From: Methylobacterium cerastii
Lineage (GTDB): Bacteria; Pseudomonadota; Alphaproteobacteria; Rhizobiales; Beijerinckiaceae
DNA: 44,716 nt
Direction: 5' to 3'
Assembly (NCBI RefSeq): GCF_022179125.1
Contig: NZ_BPQG01000097.1
Location: 1 to 44,716 of the forward strand
The notes beneath the pieces were generated by a model. That model was not told the origin of the DNA, did not search any database, and worked only from the letters and a program-made list of their open reading frames with translations. Positions 9,605 to 19,093 of the stretch are shown in pieces. The translations under genes were made by a program, and so were the position numbers. Each line of letters starts with the position of its first letter. Position 1 is the stretch's first letter.

Positions 9605-10903
9605 ATGCTGCTCCTCACCAACGCCGCCCTCCTCGACCCGGCCTCCGGCCGCGAAGGGCCGGGCCATGTCCTGATCCGCGACGGCCGCATCGCCGACGTC
9701 GCCTGGGGCGCCGAGCCCGGCACCCCGGAGGGCGCGAAGGCGATCGATTGCGGCGGGCACGTGCTGGCGCCGGGCCTGATCGACATGCGTGCCTTCGTCG
9801 GGGAACCCGGCGCCGAGCACCGCGAGACCCTGGCGAGCGCGAGCGCGGCGGCGGCGGCGGGAGGCGTCACGACGCTGGTCTGCATGCCGGACACCAACCC
9901 GGTGATCGACGGGCCGGCGATCGTCGACTTCGTGCTGCGGCGCGCCCGCGACACCGCCTGCGTCAACGTCCTGCCGGCCGCTGCCATCACCAAGGGACTC
10001 GCCGGACAGGAGATGACCGAGTTCGGCCTGCTCCAGGAAGCCGGCGCGGTCGCCTTCACCGACGGGCTGAGAGCCGTCACGCATGCTCAGGTGATGCGCC
10101 GGGCGATGACCTACGCCCGCGACTTCGGCGCCCTGCTGATGCAGCACGTCGAGGAGCCCGACCTGGTCGGCGAGGGGGTGATGAACGAGGGCGAGTTAGC
10201 GTCGCGCCTCGGACTGATGGGCATCCCGCGCGAAGCGGAGACGATGATGCTGGAGCGCGACCTCCGCCTCGTCCGCCTCACCGGCGCGCGCTACCACGCG
10301 GCGATGATCTCGTGCGCCGACTCAGTCGAGATCGTGCGTCGGGCCAAGGCGGACGGGCTGCCGGTGACCTGCGGCGCCTCGGTCAACAACCTCGTCCTGA
10401 ACGAGGGCGACATCGGCCACTACCGCACTTTCTGCAAGCTCTCGCCGCCCCTGCGCGGCGAGGCCGACCGGCAGGCGCTGGCGGCGGCGCTGAACGAGGG
10501 GGTGATCGACGTGGTCGTCTCCGACCACAACCCGCAGGACGTGGAGACCAAGCGGTTGCCCTTCGCCGAGGCCGCCGACGGCGCGCTCGGGATCGAGACC
10601 CTGCTCGGCGCCTCGCTTCGCCTCGTGCGCGCGGGGGACGTCTCCCTCGCGCGCCTGCTCGCCGCCCTGTCGGCGAACCCGGCTCGGATCCTCGGCCGCG
10701 AGGCCGGGCGTCTCGCCGTCGGCGCCCCGGCCGACCTCGTGCTGATTGATCCCGACGTGCCCTACGTCCTCGACAAGCGGACATTGAAGTCCCGCTCCAA
10801 GAACTCGCCCTTCGACGAGGCAAGGATGCAGGGCGCGGCGGTGCTGACGCTCGTCGGCGGCCGAATCGTCCACCGCTCACCCGACCTCGCGGCGGCGGCA
10901 TGA
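9605..10903 (+). CDS. pyrC: Dihydroorotase-like protein, probably non-catalytic (PyrC homologue)
   Basis: 432-residue amidohydrolase-fold protein of the class I dihydroorotase family. In active enzymes the first metal site reads D-x-H-x-H; here the matching segment (residues 60-64) is D-M-R-A-F, so both His are gone. The later PHH motif is replaced by SVNNLV. His in MQHVEE and the Asp/His of SDHNPQD remain. By analogy with the Pseudomonas pseudo-DHOase, it probably assembles with PyrB and supports its structure, while a true dihydroorotase is encoded elsewhere. ATG 9605 is chosen because it begins the first beta strand. The stop overlaps the plsY start (ATGA). Confidence 0.9.
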   Translation: MLLLTNAALLDPASGREGPGHVLIRDGRIADVAWGAEPGTPEGAKAIDCGGHVLAPGLIDMRAFVGEPGAEHRETLASASAAAAAGGVTTLVCMPDTNPVIDGPAIVDFVLRRARDTACVNVLPAAAITKGLAGQEMTEFGLLQEAGAVAFTDGLRAVTHAQVMRRAMTYARDFGALLMQHVEEPDLVGEGVMNEGELASRLGLMGIPREAETMMLERDLRLVRLTGARYHAAMISCADSVEIVRRAKADGLPVTCGASVNNLVLNEGDIGHYRTFCKLSPPLRGEADRQALAAALNEGVIDVVVSDHNPQDVETKRLPFAEAADGALGIETLLGASLRLVRAGDVSLARLLAALSANPARILGREAGRLAVGAPADLVLIDPDVPYVLDKRTLKSRSKNSPFDEARMQGAAVLTLVGGRIVHRSPDLAAAA

Positions 10904-11532
10904 CCGCGCCGTCGGACATCGCCTGGCCGGTCGTCCTCGGTTGCCTGGCGCTCGGCTACGCACTGGGCTCGATTCCCTTCGGGCTGATCTTCACGCGGCT
11001 GGCCGGCCTCGGCGACGTGCGGGCCATCGGCTCGGGCAACATCGGCGCGACCAACGTGCTGCGCACCGGCCGCAAGGGCCTCGCGGCCGCGACGCTGCTC
11101 GGCGACGCGCTCAAGGGCACCGCGGCGGTGCTGATCGCGCAGCGGATCGGCCAAGGGGTTGGCCAAGGCTCCGGCGCTTGGCCGGCGCTCGCGGCCGGGC
11201 TCGGCGCCTTCCTCGGGCATCTCTTCCCGGTCTGGCTCGGATTCAAGGGCGGCAAGGGTGTCGCCACCTTCCTCGGCGTGCTGCTGGCGCTGAGCCCCCT
11301 GGCGCTGCTCGCCTTCGCCGCGATCTGGCTCGGCCTCGCCTTCACCCTGCGCTACTCGTCGCTCGCGGCGCTCGCGGCCTCGGCCGCAACCCCTATCATC
11401 CTGTGGGCGTTGGGCGATCCGAGCCGCGCGGGGCTCTTCCTCGTTCTCGGCCTGCTGCTATGGTGGAAGCACGCGCCCAACATCCGCCGGCTCGTCGACG
11501 GCACCGAGGGACGGATCGGTCAGAAGGGCTGA
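10900..11532 (+). CDS. plsY: Glycerol-3-phosphate acyltransferase PlsY
   Basis: Inner-membrane acyltransferase that transfers acyl groups from acyl-phosphate to glycerol-3-phosphate, the first step of phospholipid synthesis. 210 residues with several hydrophobic segments and the three PlsY signature loops: GSIPFG with [15 protein letters not shown] (residues 41-55), [18 protein letters not shown] (about 107-124), and [11 protein letters not shown] near the C-terminus. The ATG overlaps the stop of the pyrC-like gene by four bases, indicating one transcript. dprA follows after 22 bases, an order common in alphaproteobacteria. Confidence 0.96.
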   Translation: MTAPSDIAWPVVLGCLALGYALGSIPFGLIFTRLAGLGDVRAIGSGNIGATNVLRTGRKGLAAATLLGDALKGTAAVLIAQRIGQGVGQGSGAWPALAAGLGAFLGHLFPVWLGFKGGKGVATFLGVLLALSPLALLAFAAIWLGLAFTLRYSSLAALAASAATPIILWALGDPSRAGLFLVLGLLLWWKHAPNIRRLVDGTEGRIGQKG

Positions 11533-11554
11533 GACCCCTTCCGAGGGAGGGCCC

Positions 11555-12733
11555 GTGCAGCTCACCGACGCACAGCGGGTCGACTGGCTCCGCCTGATCC
11601 GCACCGAAGGGGTCGGCCCGCGCACCTTTCGCGGCCTGATCAACCGCTTCGGCGGCGCCGCGGCCGCGCTCGCGGCCCTGCCGAACCTCACCGCCCGGCG
11701 CGGACGACGGATCGAGCCGCCGACGCGCGACGAGGCCGAGGCCGAGATCGCGGCGGCCGCGCGCCTGGGTGCCCGCATCGTCGCGATGGGGGAGGCCGGT
11801 TACCCGAAGATCCTCCAGGCGGCCGATTCTGCGCCGCCGCTCGTCGCGATCCGCGGGTCCGCCGAAGCGCTGGCCCGGCCCGCGGTGGCGATCGTCGGCT
11901 CGCGCAACGCCTCGGCCTCGGGATTGGCCTTCACCGAACGGTTGGCGCGGGGCTTGGGCGAGGCGGGCCTCGTCGTGGTCTCGGGCCTGGCCCGCGGCAT
12001 CGACGCCCGCGCCCACAAGGCCTCGGCCGCGACCGGCACCGTCGCGGTGCTCGCCGGCGGGCACGACAAGATCTATCCGGCCAACCACGCCGGCCTCGTC
12101 GAGTCGATGCTGGAGGCCGGCGGCGCGGTTGTCGCCGAGATGCCGATGGGCTGGGTGCCCCGCGGACGCGACTTCCCGCGGCGCAACCGCATCATCTCGG
12201 GGCTCGCCTACGGCACCGTGGTGGTCGAGGCGGCGCGCCGGTCGGGCTCGCTGATCACCGCGCGCTTCGCCCTCGAACAGGGGCGCGAGGTGTTCGCGGT
12301 GCCGGGCTCGCCGCTCGATCCGCGGGCGGAGGGCACCAACGACCTCATCCGCCAGGGCGCGACGCTCGTCGCCGAGGTGGATCACGTCCTCGCCGCGATC
12401 GCGCCGCTGATCGAGCGCGGCGGCGACCCCGACCAGGCGCCGGCCTTGCCGCCACCGGATCTGGCCGACCAGCCGGATTTCTGGGACGAGATCGACCTCG
12501 ATGACGGCGCCTCATCAATGCCGGCGCCGTCGTTCGAGGCGCCGGAGCCGGCAGAGCCGGTGGGCGACCGCGAGACGATCGTCGCCGCGCTGAGCCCGAC
12601 GCCGGTCGGCACCGACGAGATCGCCCGCGCGACCGGCCTGTCGGTGCGCGTGGTGCAGACGACGCTGCTCGAACTCGAGCTCGACGGGCGGATCGAGCGG
12701 CACGGCAGCGGGATGGTGTCGCTCGTCGGGTGA
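11555..12733 (+). CDS. dprA: DNA-processing protein DprA
   Basis: DprA loads RecA onto incoming single-stranded DNA during transformation. 392 residues: an N-terminal helix-hairpin-helix/SAM-like region ([18 protein letters not shown]), the Rossmann-like DprA core with [37 protein letters not shown], and [22 protein letters not shown], an acidic Pro-rich linker at about 305-340, and a C-terminal winged helix ([30 protein letters not shown]). The start is GTG 11555 with GAGGGAGG upstream. It is the last gene of the plus-strand run and convergent with ruvX, five bases away. The gene alone does not show competence. Confidence 0.96.
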   Translation: MQLTDAQRVDWLRLIRTEGVGPRTFRGLINRFGGAAAALAALPNLTARRGRRIEPPTRDEAEAEIAAAARLGARIVAMGEAGYPKILQAADSAPPLVAIRGSAEALARPAVAIVGSRNASASGLAFTERLARGLGEAGLVVVSGLARGIDARAHKASAATGTVAVLAGGHDKIYPANHAGLVESMLEAGGAVVAEMPMGWVPRGRDFPRRNRIISGLAYGTVVVEAARRSGSLITARFALEQGREVFAVPGSPLDPRAEGTNDLIRQGATLVAEVDHVLAAIAPLIERGGDPDQAPALPPPDLADQPDFWDEIDLDDGASSMPAPSFEAPEPAEPVGDRETIVAALSPTPVGTDEIARATGLSVRVVQTTLLELELDGRIERHGSGMVSLVG

Positions 12734-12738
12734 CGCCT

Positions 12739-13230
12739 TCAATCCAGGTCGTCGTCCTCCGATTCGACCATCCCGCGCATCCGGTCGAGGCAGCCCTGCA
12801 GGATGTAGGCGGCGGCGAGCTTGTCGACGAGTTGGCTGCGCTTGGCCCGAGAGGTGTCGGCCGCGATCAGCGCGCGGGTGACGACGGCGGTCGAGAGGCG
12901 CTCGTCGTAGAACAGGACCGGAAGGTCGAGGAGCGGCTTCAGGTTGCGCACGAACGAGCGCGTCGACTGCACCCGCACGCCCTCGCTCCCGTCCATGTTC
13001 AGCGGCAGGCCGATCACCAGGCCGCCGACCGCGTGCTGCTCGCACAGGAACCGCAGCCGCGCCACGTCGGGCGTGAACTTCACGCGCTTGATCGTCTCAA
13101 GCGGCGAGGCGATCTGCCGTCCGAGGTCGGACAGCGCGAGGCCGATGGTCTTGGTGCCGAGATCGATGCCGATCAGCCGGGGTCCGCCGCGGGAGGCCTC
13201 GGCGAAGGTGCGTAGCGCGTCCGTGTCCAT
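12739..13230 (-). CDS. ruvX: Putative Holliday junction resolvase / pre-16S rRNA nuclease (RuvX/YqgF)
   Basis: 163-residue RNase H-like fold. Catalytic acidic residues are visible: Asp23 in GIDLGTKTIGLALSD, the Glu in FYDERLST, and the Asp of VDKLAAAYILQ. YqgF proteins process the 5' end of 16S rRNA and have been proposed as Holliday junction resolvases. ATG 13230 is chosen; the frame continues upstream to 13347 but that part is Arg-rich and overlaps the SMI1 gene. The last residues are an acidic tail (ESEDDDLD). It is convergent with dprA and sits 22 bases downstream of the SMI1/KNR4 gene, so those two may be cotranscribed. Confidence 0.93.
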   Translation of the reverse strand: MDTDALRTFAEASRGGPRLIGIDLGTKTIGLALSDLGRQIASPLETIKRVKFTPDVARLRFLCEQHAVGGLVIGLPLNMDGSEGVRVQSTRSFVRNLKPLLDLPVLFYDERLSTAVVTRALIAADTSRAKRSQLVDKLAAAYILQGCLDRMRGMVESEDDDLD

Positions 13231-13252
13231 CGTGTCCCATCCCGCCAAGCGC

Positions 13253-13834
13253 TCACACCGGCGCGCCGTCCTGCGCCGGCTCGCCGGCCCGCGCCAGCAC
13301 CGCCGCCTCGATGCCCTCGAAGGTCGAGACGAGCGGCGGGGTGCCATCGCCGAGCACGTCGAGGATCGTCAGCCCCTGCGTCCGCTTGAAGAACGCGTCC
13401 AGGGTGTCGCCGCCGAAGCGGACGGTCTCGAGGTCGGGGGCCATCACCCAGATCGGGTACTCGCCCGCGCCCGACACGTCCCAGAACAGGAAGCTGCCGT
13501 CGTCGCCCTCGCCGAAGAAGCAGGCGCGCTCCAGCCGCGACAGGTCGCCGTCCTCGATCGAGAAGCGGTGCGGCGTGTCGGCGGCGGAAAGCGCCTGGAT
13601 CGCTGCGTTGATGCTGTCGGCGACGATCTCGGCCCGCGTCACCAGGTCGGCCGCCGGGTAGGGCAGGGGCGTCGCGATCCGGAAGTGGCCGTTCGCGAGC
13701 CCGGCGCCGCACGCGCGGCAGAAGCTGCGATACGATTCGGGCAGCGCGAACCCGAGTTCGGCCTCCGCCCGCGCGATCTCCGCCTCGCTCGACCGCGCCC
13801 CCGGATGAAGGCGCTCGAACACCGTGTTCCACAT
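13253..13834 (-). CDS. SMI1/KNR4 (SUKH) domain protein
   Basis: 193 residues. The core matches the SUKH fold: EAEIARAEAELGFALPESYRSFCRACGAG is the typical motif in which an amphipathic helix leads to LPxxYxxF, and later ECAFFGEGDDGSFLFWD-like strands (residues about 118-137) give the FGxxxGGxxxxWD-type signature. SUKH proteins are often immunity proteins to contact-dependent or nuclease toxins, but many are orphan housekeeping genes. No toxin gene lies nearby. ATG 13834 has GGAGCGGGGA upstream; the frame extends further but is not protein-like. It is divergent from the small membrane protein at 13952, with a CtrA-type site between the starts. Confidence 0.8.
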   Translation of the reverse strand: MWNTVFERLHPGARSSEAEIARAEAELGFALPESYRSFCRACGAGLANGHFRIATPLPYPAADLVTRAEIVADSINAAIQALSAADTPHRFSIEDGDLSRLERACFFGEGDDGSFLFWDVSGAGEYPIWVMAPDLETVRFGGDTLDAFFKRTQGLTILDVLGDGTPPLVSTFEGIEAAVLARAGEPAQDGAPV

Positions 13835-13917
13835 CGCGTCCCCGCTCCATCCACAGGCGTTAACCGCGTCCCGAACTTGCCCTGGCGCAGGACGCAGCGC
13901 TTCCCTCATAACGATGG

Positions 13918-13933
13918 TTAAGGTTTCGTTAAC
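13918..13933. promoter_or_regulatory. Candidate CtrA-binding site (TTAA-N7-TTAAC)
   Basis: TTAAGGTTTCGTTAAC matches the full CtrA consensus exactly. The wider 19-bp sequence (13916-13934) is an inverted repeat GGTTAA-7-TTAACC, so it reads as a full site on both strands. It is 18 bases before the GTG at 13952 and 84 bases before the divergent SMI1 gene. A further half-site TTAACC lies at 13860-13865. CtrA itself is not encoded in this window. Confidence 0.6.
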
Positions 13934-13951
13934 CCCGTTGCGGAGGCAATC

Positions 13952-14152
13952 GTGCAGGCTATCGGTTCGTTCGTCCCCCAAGCTCCCGTCAAGGCGCCCG
14001 CCCGGCGTGCCATGCCGCGCAAGCACAAGCTGATGCTGCTGATCGCCTTCGAGGTGCTGGTGCTGGGCTTCGCCCTCGCGGAGTTCCGCCCCATCCGCCC
14101 AAGCGGCATCCTCATCGAGACCACGGGGATCCCGAACCATATCGTCACCTGA
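13952..14152 (+). CDS. Small single-span membrane protein, function unknown
   Basis: 66 residues starting at GTG 13952, with a strong GGAGG at 13942-13946 and a five-base spacer. Residues 1-27 are basic and Pro/Ala-rich; residues 28-43 or so form one hydrophobic segment (LMLLIAFEVLVLGFAL); the rest is short and probably periplasmic (PIRPSGILIETTGIPNHIVT). I do not recognise the family. The strong RBS and candidate CtrA site directly upstream make it a likely real gene, perhaps linked to the cell cycle or envelope, but that is inference. Confidence 0.7.
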   Translation: MQAIGSFVPQAPVKAPARRAMPRKHKLMLLIAFEVLVLGFALAEFRPIRPSGILIETTGIPNHIVT

Positions 14153-14273
14153 TCGCCGGCGCGTTGCGGCGCCGCGAAGCCCGGTGCTATAGCGCCTGGA
14201 CCGTGGAAGGGCCGGCAATCGCCGCTGCCGGCGCCCGACCTTCCGAGACGAACGCGCAAGACGAACAGGCAGC

Positions 14274-14561
14274 ATGTCGGTCGACGAGAAGACAGTCCGG
14301 CGCATCGCGCATCTGGCCCGCATCGCGGTGGCCGACGACGAGGTCGCGCCGCTGCAGGGCGAGCTGAACGCCATCCTCGCCTTCGTCGAGCAGCTGAGCG
14401 CGGTCGACGTGACCGGCGTCGAGGCGATGACCTCGGTGACGCCGATGGCGATGAAGAAGCGCAAGGACGTCGTCACCGACGGCGGTCGCGCGGTCGACGT
14501 GGTCGCCAACGCGCCGGAGACCGAGGACCACTACTTCCTCGTTCCCAAGGTCGTCGAGTAG
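14274..14561 (+). CDS. gatC: Asp-tRNA(Asn)/Glu-tRNA(Gln) amidotransferase subunit C (GatC)
   Basis: 95 residues, the usual GatC length. It wraps around GatA and stabilises the GatCAB complex. Signature segments [34 protein letters not shown], and a C-terminal [20 protein letters not shown] are all visible. gatA follows after 113 bases, a fairly large gap that may contain another promoter or only a leader. The ATG at 14274 has a weak Shine-Dalgarno (AGGCAGC). Confidence 0.96.
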   Translation: MSVDEKTVRRIAHLARIAVADDEVAPLQGELNAILAFVEQLSAVDVTGVEAMTSVTPMAMKKRKDVVTDGGRAVDVVANAPETEDHYFLVPKVVE

Positions 14562-14674
14562 GCCGGCCGGGCCGCGAAACGCCGGCCCGTGAACGACATC
14601 TGCCGCGTCCGCCGGCTCCGCCGGCCGGAACGCCCCTGACCCGCATCGCGGCCGAACGGCCGAGGACGAACAGC

Positions 14675-16153
14675 GTGACGGAACTCAACGAACTCAGCCT
14701 CGCCGAGGCGCGCGACGGCCTGAGGGCCAAGACCTTCTCCGCCCGCGAGATCGCGCAGGCGCACATCGACGCCCTGGAGAAGGCGCGCGTGCTCAACGCC
14801 TACCTGCTGGAGACGCCCGACCGCGCCCTCAAGATGGCCGAGGCGTCCGACGCGAAGATCGCCAAGGGCGAGGCCGGGCCGCTCGAAGGCCTGCCGCTCG
14901 GCATCAAGGACCTGTTCTGCACCGAAGGCGTGACCACGACGGCGGGCTCCAAGATCCTGGAGAATTTCGAACCGCATTACGAATCCGCCGTCTCCGCTAA
15001 CCTCTGGCGCGACGGCGCGGTGATGCTGGGCAAGCTGAACCTCGACGAGTTCGCCATGGGCTCCTCGAACGAGACCAGCGCCTACGGTGGAGTGATCTCG
15101 CCGTGGCGGCGTACCGGGTCCGACGTGAAGATCGTCCCCGGCGGCTCGTCGGGCGGCTCGGCCGCGGCGGTCGCGGCGCATCTGTGCCTGGGCGCCACCG
15201 CCACCGACACCGGCGGCTCGATCCGGCAGCCGGCCGCCTTCACCGGCACGGTCGGGATCAAGCCGACCTACGGCCGCGTCTCGCGCTGGGGTACGGTGGC
15301 CTTCGCCTCCTCCCTCGACCAGGCCGGGCCGATCGCCCGCACGGTGCGCGACTGCGCGATCCTGCTCGGCTCGATGGCAGGGCCTGATGCCCGCGACACC
15401 ACCTGTGTCGACCTCCCCGTGCCGGATTTCGAGGCCGCGGTCTCGCGCGGCGTGAAGGGCCTCACCATCGGCATCCCGAAGGAGTACCGGGTCGAGGGCA
15501 TGCCCGCCGAGATCCAGAAGCTCTGGGACGACGGCGCCGCCTGGCTGAAGGACGCGGGCGCGACGATCCGCGAGATCTCGCTGCCGCACACCAAGCTCGC
15601 GCTGCCGGCCTACTACATCGTCGCGCCGGCCGAGGCTTCCTCGAACCTCGCCCGCTACGACGGCGTCCGCTACGGCCTTCGCGTGCCGGGACGTGACATC
15701 GCCGCCATGTACGAGAACACCCGCGCGGCCGGCTTCGGCCGCGAGGTGAAGCGCCGGATCATGATCGGCACCTACGTGCTGTCGGCCGGCTACTACGACG
15801 CCTACTACGTCCGCGCTCAGAAGATCCGCACGCTGATCAAGCGCGACTTCGAGGAGGCCTATGCGGCGGGCGTCGACGCCATCCTGACGCCGGCGACGCC
15901 GTCCTCCGCCTTCGGCGTCGGCGAGAAGGCCTCCGCCGACCCGGTCGAGATGTACCTCAACGACGTGTTCACCGTGACCGTGAACATGGCCGGGCTTCCC
16001 GGCATCGCGGTGCCGGCCGGTCTCGACGGCCAGGGCCTGCCGCTCGGTCTGCAGCTCATCGGGCGGCCGTTCGACGAGGAGACCCTGTTCGCCACCGCCG
16101 AGGTCATCGAGCGCGCGGCCGGGCGCACGGTGCTGCCGAAGGTCTGGTGGTGA
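14675..16153 (+). CDS. gatA: Asp-tRNA(Asn)/Glu-tRNA(Gln) amidotransferase subunit A (GatA)
   Basis: Glutaminase subunit of GatCAB; it releases ammonia from glutamine, which is channelled to GatB to amidate mischarged tRNA. 492 residues. The amidase-signature Ser-cisSer-Lys triad is visible: Lys78 in [11 protein letters not shown], Ser158 in [14 protein letters not shown], and Ser182 in [12 protein letters not shown]. The start is GTG 14675 preceded by GAGGAC. Its TGA overlaps the GTG start of the next small membrane protein gene (GTGA), and gatB follows that gene. Confidence 0.97.
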   Translation: MTELNELSLAEARDGLRAKTFSAREIAQAHIDALEKARVLNAYLLETPDRALKMAEASDAKIAKGEAGPLEGLPLGIKDLFCTEGVTTTAGSKILENFEPHYESAVSANLWRDGAVMLGKLNLDEFAMGSSNETSAYGGVISPWRRTGSDVKIVPGGSSGGSAAAVAAHLCLGATATDTGGSIRQPAAFTGTVGIKPTYGRVSRWGTVAFASSLDQAGPIARTVRDCAILLGSMAGPDARDTTCVDLPVPDFEAAVSRGVKGLTIGIPKEYRVEGMPAEIQKLWDDGAAWLKDAGATIREISLPHTKLALPAYYIVAPAEASSNLARYDGVRYGLRVPGRDIAAMYENTRAAGFGREVKRRIMIGTYVLSAGYYDAYYVRAQKIRTLIKRDFEEAYAAGVDAILTPATPSSAFGVGEKASADPVEMYLNDVFTVTVNMAGLPGIAVPAGLDGQGLPLGLQLIGRPFDEETLFATAEVIERAAGRTVLPKVWW

Positions 16154-16452
16154 CGGTCCCGTATTATCCCTGGACGGTCTGGATCTGGGCCGGTTTCGAT
16201 CCGGTCCTGATCGCGGTCTGCCTCTATCTCGGCTGGTCGGCGGACCAGTTCGGCAAACTCTTCGTCGCGGTGATCGCGGGGTTCGTGGCGGCGGTGCTGT
16301 TCTCCTGGGCGGTCACCGCGATCGGCATTCCCTGGCCGGCGCCCGTGAGCCACGACGGGCCGACCTTCTTCCCGGTACGGGTCGGCGCGGCCATCCTGTG
16401 GTCGATCCTGGGCTTCACCGCCCGAAAGATCCTGCGGCCGCACGCGCCTTGA
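16150..16452 (+). CDS. Small membrane protein between gatA and gatB
   Basis: 100 residues with three hydrophobic segments (about residues 6-27, 36-64 and 80-92), indicating a small inner-membrane protein with a basic C-terminus ([10 protein letters not shown]). It starts at GTG 16150, overlapping the gatA stop by GTGA; a GTG three bases earlier is also possible. The overlap points to cotranslation with gatA. gatB starts 64 bases later. I do not recognise the family, and there is no sequence hint of a direct role in tRNA amidation. Confidence 0.8.
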   Translation: MTVPYYPWTVWIWAGFDPVLIAVCLYLGWSADQFGKLFVAVIAGFVAAVLFSWAVTAIGIPWPAPVSHDGPTFFPVRVGAAILWSILGFTARKILRPHAP

Positions 16453-16516
16453 CCGGCCTGCGCACCGCCACGACACTCCGCGGCGCTCCGGCGCTTCGTT
16501 GCATGAAAGTCCGAGC

Positions 16517-17989
16517 ATGACGGCTCCCGTGAACCCGAAGAAGCTCATCAAGGGCGCCGAGCACGACTGGGAGGTCGTGATCGGCATGGAGATCCACGCC
16601 CAGGTCACCAGCCGCTCGAAGCTGTTCTCCGGCGCCTCCACCGAGTTCGGGGCCGAGCCGAACGACCACGTCTCGCTGGTCGACGCGGCGATGCCGGGCA
16701 TGCTCCCGGTGATCAACGAGGAATGCGTGGCGCAGGCCGTGCGCACCGGCCTCGGCCTGAAGGCGCAGATCAACCACCGCTCGGTGTTCGACCGGAAGAA
16801 CTACTTCTACCCGGACCTGCCGCAGGGCTATCAGATCTCGCAGTACAAGGACCCGATCGTCGGCGAGGGCGAGGTCGTGGTCGACCTGCTCGACGGCGAG
16901 TCGATCACCGTCGGGATCGAGCGGCTGCATCTGGAGCAGGATGCCGGCAAGTCGCTGCACGACCAGAACCCGACCCAGAGCTTCGTCGACCTCAACCGCT
17001 CCGGGGTCGCGCTGATGGAGATTGTCTCGCGGCCGGACCTGCGCTCCTCCGAGGAGGCGCGCGCCTACGTGACCAAGCTGCGCACGATCCTGCGCTACCT
17101 CGGCACCTGCGACGGCGACATGGAGAAGGGTTCGCTCCGCGCCGACGTGAACGTTTCGGTGCGGCTGCCCGGCCAGCCGCTCGGCACCCGCTGCGAGATC
17201 AAGAACGTCAACTCGATCCGCTTCATCGGCCAGGCGATCGAATCGGAGGCGCGGCGTCAGATCGCGATCATCGAGGACGGCGGCACGATCGCGCAGGAGA
17301 CGCGCCTGTACGACCCGTCCAAGGGCGAGACCCGGTCGATGCGCTCGAAGGAGGAGGCGCACGACTACCGCTATTTCCCCGACCCGGACCTGCTCCCGCT
17401 CGAGTTCGACCAGGCCTACGTCGACGCCCTCGCCGAAGGGCTCCCCGAGCTGCCGGATGCCAAGAAGGCGAGACTCATCGCCGATTTCGGGCTCTCGCCT
17501 TACGACGCCAACGTGCTCGTCGCCGAACGGGCGTCTGCCGACTACTACGAGGCGGTGGCCGCCAAGCGCGACGGCAAGGCGGCCGCGAACTGGGTGATCA
17601 ACGAGCTGTTCGGGCGCCTCAACAAGGAAGGCCTCGGCATCGAGGCGACGCCGGTCTCCGCCGACCAGCTCGGCCAGATCATCGACCTGATCGGCGAGGG
17701 CGTCATCTCCGGCAAGATCGCCAAGGACCTGTTCGAGATCGTCTGGACCGAGGGCGGCGACCCGCGTGCGGTCGTCGAGGCGCGCGGGATGAAGCAGGTC
17801 ACCGACACCGGCGCGATCGAGGCGGCGATCGACGACATCGTCGCCAAGAACCCCGACAAGGTCCAGCAGGCGAAGGAGAAGCCGACGCTGCTCGGCTGGT
17901 TCGTCGGCCAGACCATGAAGGCCACCGGCGGCAAGGCCAACCCGGCCGCCGTCAACGCCCTGCTGAAGAGCAAGCTCGGGATCGACTGA
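16517..17989 (+). CDS. gatB: Asp-tRNA(Asn)/Glu-tRNA(Gln) amidotransferase subunit B (GatB)
   Basis: tRNA-binding kinase/transamidase subunit of GatCAB: it phosphorylates the misacylated carboxylate and amidates it. 490 residues. The catalytic cradle shows [48 protein letters not shown] and [12 protein letters not shown]; the C-terminal YqeY-like tail ends in [19 protein letters not shown] 16517 (MTAPVNPKK) is chosen over an in-frame TTG at 16499. Together with the AspRS gene in this window, the complex implies that Asn-tRNA and/or Gln-tRNA is made by transamidation. Confidence 0.97.
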   Translation: MTAPVNPKKLIKGAEHDWEVVIGMEIHAQVTSRSKLFSGASTEFGAEPNDHVSLVDAAMPGMLPVINEECVAQAVRTGLGLKAQINHRSVFDRKNYFYPDLPQGYQISQYKDPIVGEGEVVVDLLDGESITVGIERLHLEQDAGKSLHDQNPTQSFVDLNRSGVALMEIVSRPDLRSSEEARAYVTKLRTILRYLGTCDGDMEKGSLRADVNVSVRLPGQPLGTRCEIKNVNSIRFIGQAIESEARRQIAIIEDGGTIAQETRLYDPSKGETRSMRSKEEAHDYRYFPDPDLLPLEFDQAYVDALAEGLPELPDAKKARLIADFGLSPYDANVLVAERASADYYEAVAAKRDGKAAANWVINELFGRLNKEGLGIEATPVSADQLGQIIDLIGEGVISGKIAKDLFEIVWTEGGDPRAVVEARGMKQVTDTGAIEAAIDDIVAKNPDKVQQAKEKPTLLGWFVGQTMKATGGKANPAAVNALLKSKLGID

Positions 17990-18019
17990 GCCGCCTGCGC
18001 CCAGAGCCGGTCCGCCTTG

Positions 18020-19093
18020 TCACCGGCGGTCGGCGTCGGCCTCCCGCGTGGCCGGCGGATCGCCAGCGAGGCGACGGCGCAGGTCCATGAACCAGGCCGG
18101 CGGCGGTGCGCCGCCTTCGCCCACCACCACGGTCGCGGTCATGCCGGCCACCAGCGGCACCCCCGGCGGCACGTGCGCGATGCGGATGCGCACCGGCACC
18201 CGCTGCGCGAGCCGCACCCAGGTGTAGACCGGGTCGACGTTCGGCAGCCCCTGCGTGCTCGCCGCGGCGTTCGCGGTGGAGATGCCCTGCGTGATGCTCT
18301 CGACCGTGCCGCGCAGGTGGTTCGAATATCCCATCAGCGCCATCTCGGCCGGGTCGCCGACATGGATGTTCGCCATCTTGGTCTCCTCGAAATAGCCGTC
18401 GACCCAGAACGAATCCGTGTCGATGACCGAGATGTTCGAGGTGCCGGTGGTGGCGTAGTCGCCGGCGCGCAGCAGCAGGTTCGTGACCCGGCCGTTCACC
18501 GTCGATTTCACCTGCGTGCGCCCGAGGTTGGTCTTGGCCTGCGAGAGCTGCGCCTTCGCGGTCTCCAGGGCCGCCTCGGCGATCTTGGCCGTGCCGGCAT
18601 ATTGCTGCTTCTCCTCGACGGAGGTCGAGACCGTGGTCAGCGCCTGGCGCCGGGCCGACTGGGCGTTCTTCACCGAGAGGTCGGCCTCGCGGTTCTTCAC
18701 CTCGGCTTCGCCGGAAGCGACGTTCACCTCGAAGTCGAACGGGTCGATGACGTAGAGCACGTCGCCGCGCTTCACGCTCTGGTTGTCCACCACCCGCAGC
18801 TCGACGATCTGCCCCGAGACCTGCGGCGCGATGCTCGCCACCTGGACGCGCACCCGGCCGTCGCGCGTCCACGGCGCGGTGACGTAGTACGACCACACCA
18901 CGGTCGCGGCGAGGAACGCCAGCACCAGGATCACGCCGGTGGCGGCCAGGCGAAACACCTTGCCGATGCGGCCGCCGCGCGCACGGGCGGGACGGTCGTC
19001 GGCCAGAGCCGGCGGATCGCCGCGGGGGGCCGCGGCATGGTCGCTCCCAGCCCGGTCACCGTTCGAGGCCTTGGGGTCGTCTTCGTCGGCCAT
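18020..19093 (-). CDS. HlyD/EmrA-type membrane fusion protein (AaeA-like)
   Basis: 357 residues. A disordered charged N-terminus (about 1-45), one membrane span (about 47-67), then a periplasmic biotinyl-lipoyl half-motif (IAPQVSGQIVELRVVDNQSVKRGDVLYVID), an Ala/Gln-rich helical hairpin, the second lipoyl half (NLGRTQVKSTVNGRVTNLLLRAGDY), and the beta-barrel segment FWVDGYFEETKMANIHVGDPAEM. It should link the inner-membrane FUSC transporter to an outer-membrane channel not encoded here. ATG 19093 overlaps the stop of the DUF1656 gene (TGATG), which fixes the start. Order FUSC, DUF1656, MFP matches aaeB-aaeX-aaeA-type aromatic acid efflux units. Substrate is inferred by analogy only. Confidence 0.9.
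   Translation of the reverse strand: MADEDDPKASNGDRAGSDHAAAPRGDPPALADDRPARARGGRIGKVFRLAATGVILVLAFLAATVVWSYYVTAPWTRDGRVRVQVASIAPQVSGQIVELRVVDNQSVKRGDVLYVIDPFDFEVNVASGEAEVKNREADLSVKNAQSARRQALTTVSTSVEEKQQYAGTAKIAEAALETAKAQLSQAKTNLGRTQVKSTVNGRVTNLLLRAGDYATTGTSNISVIDTDSFWVDGYFEETKMANIHVGDPAEMALMGYSNHLRGTVESITQGISTANAAASTQGLPNVDPVYTWVRLAQRVPVRIRIAHVPPGVPLVAGMTATVVVGEGGAPPPAWFMDLRRRLAGDPPATREADADRR

Noticed and set aside
13253-13834. SMI1/KNR4 protein as immunity gene of a toxin system
   Set aside because: No toxin or secretion gene is adjacent; the neighbours are ruvX and a small membrane protein.
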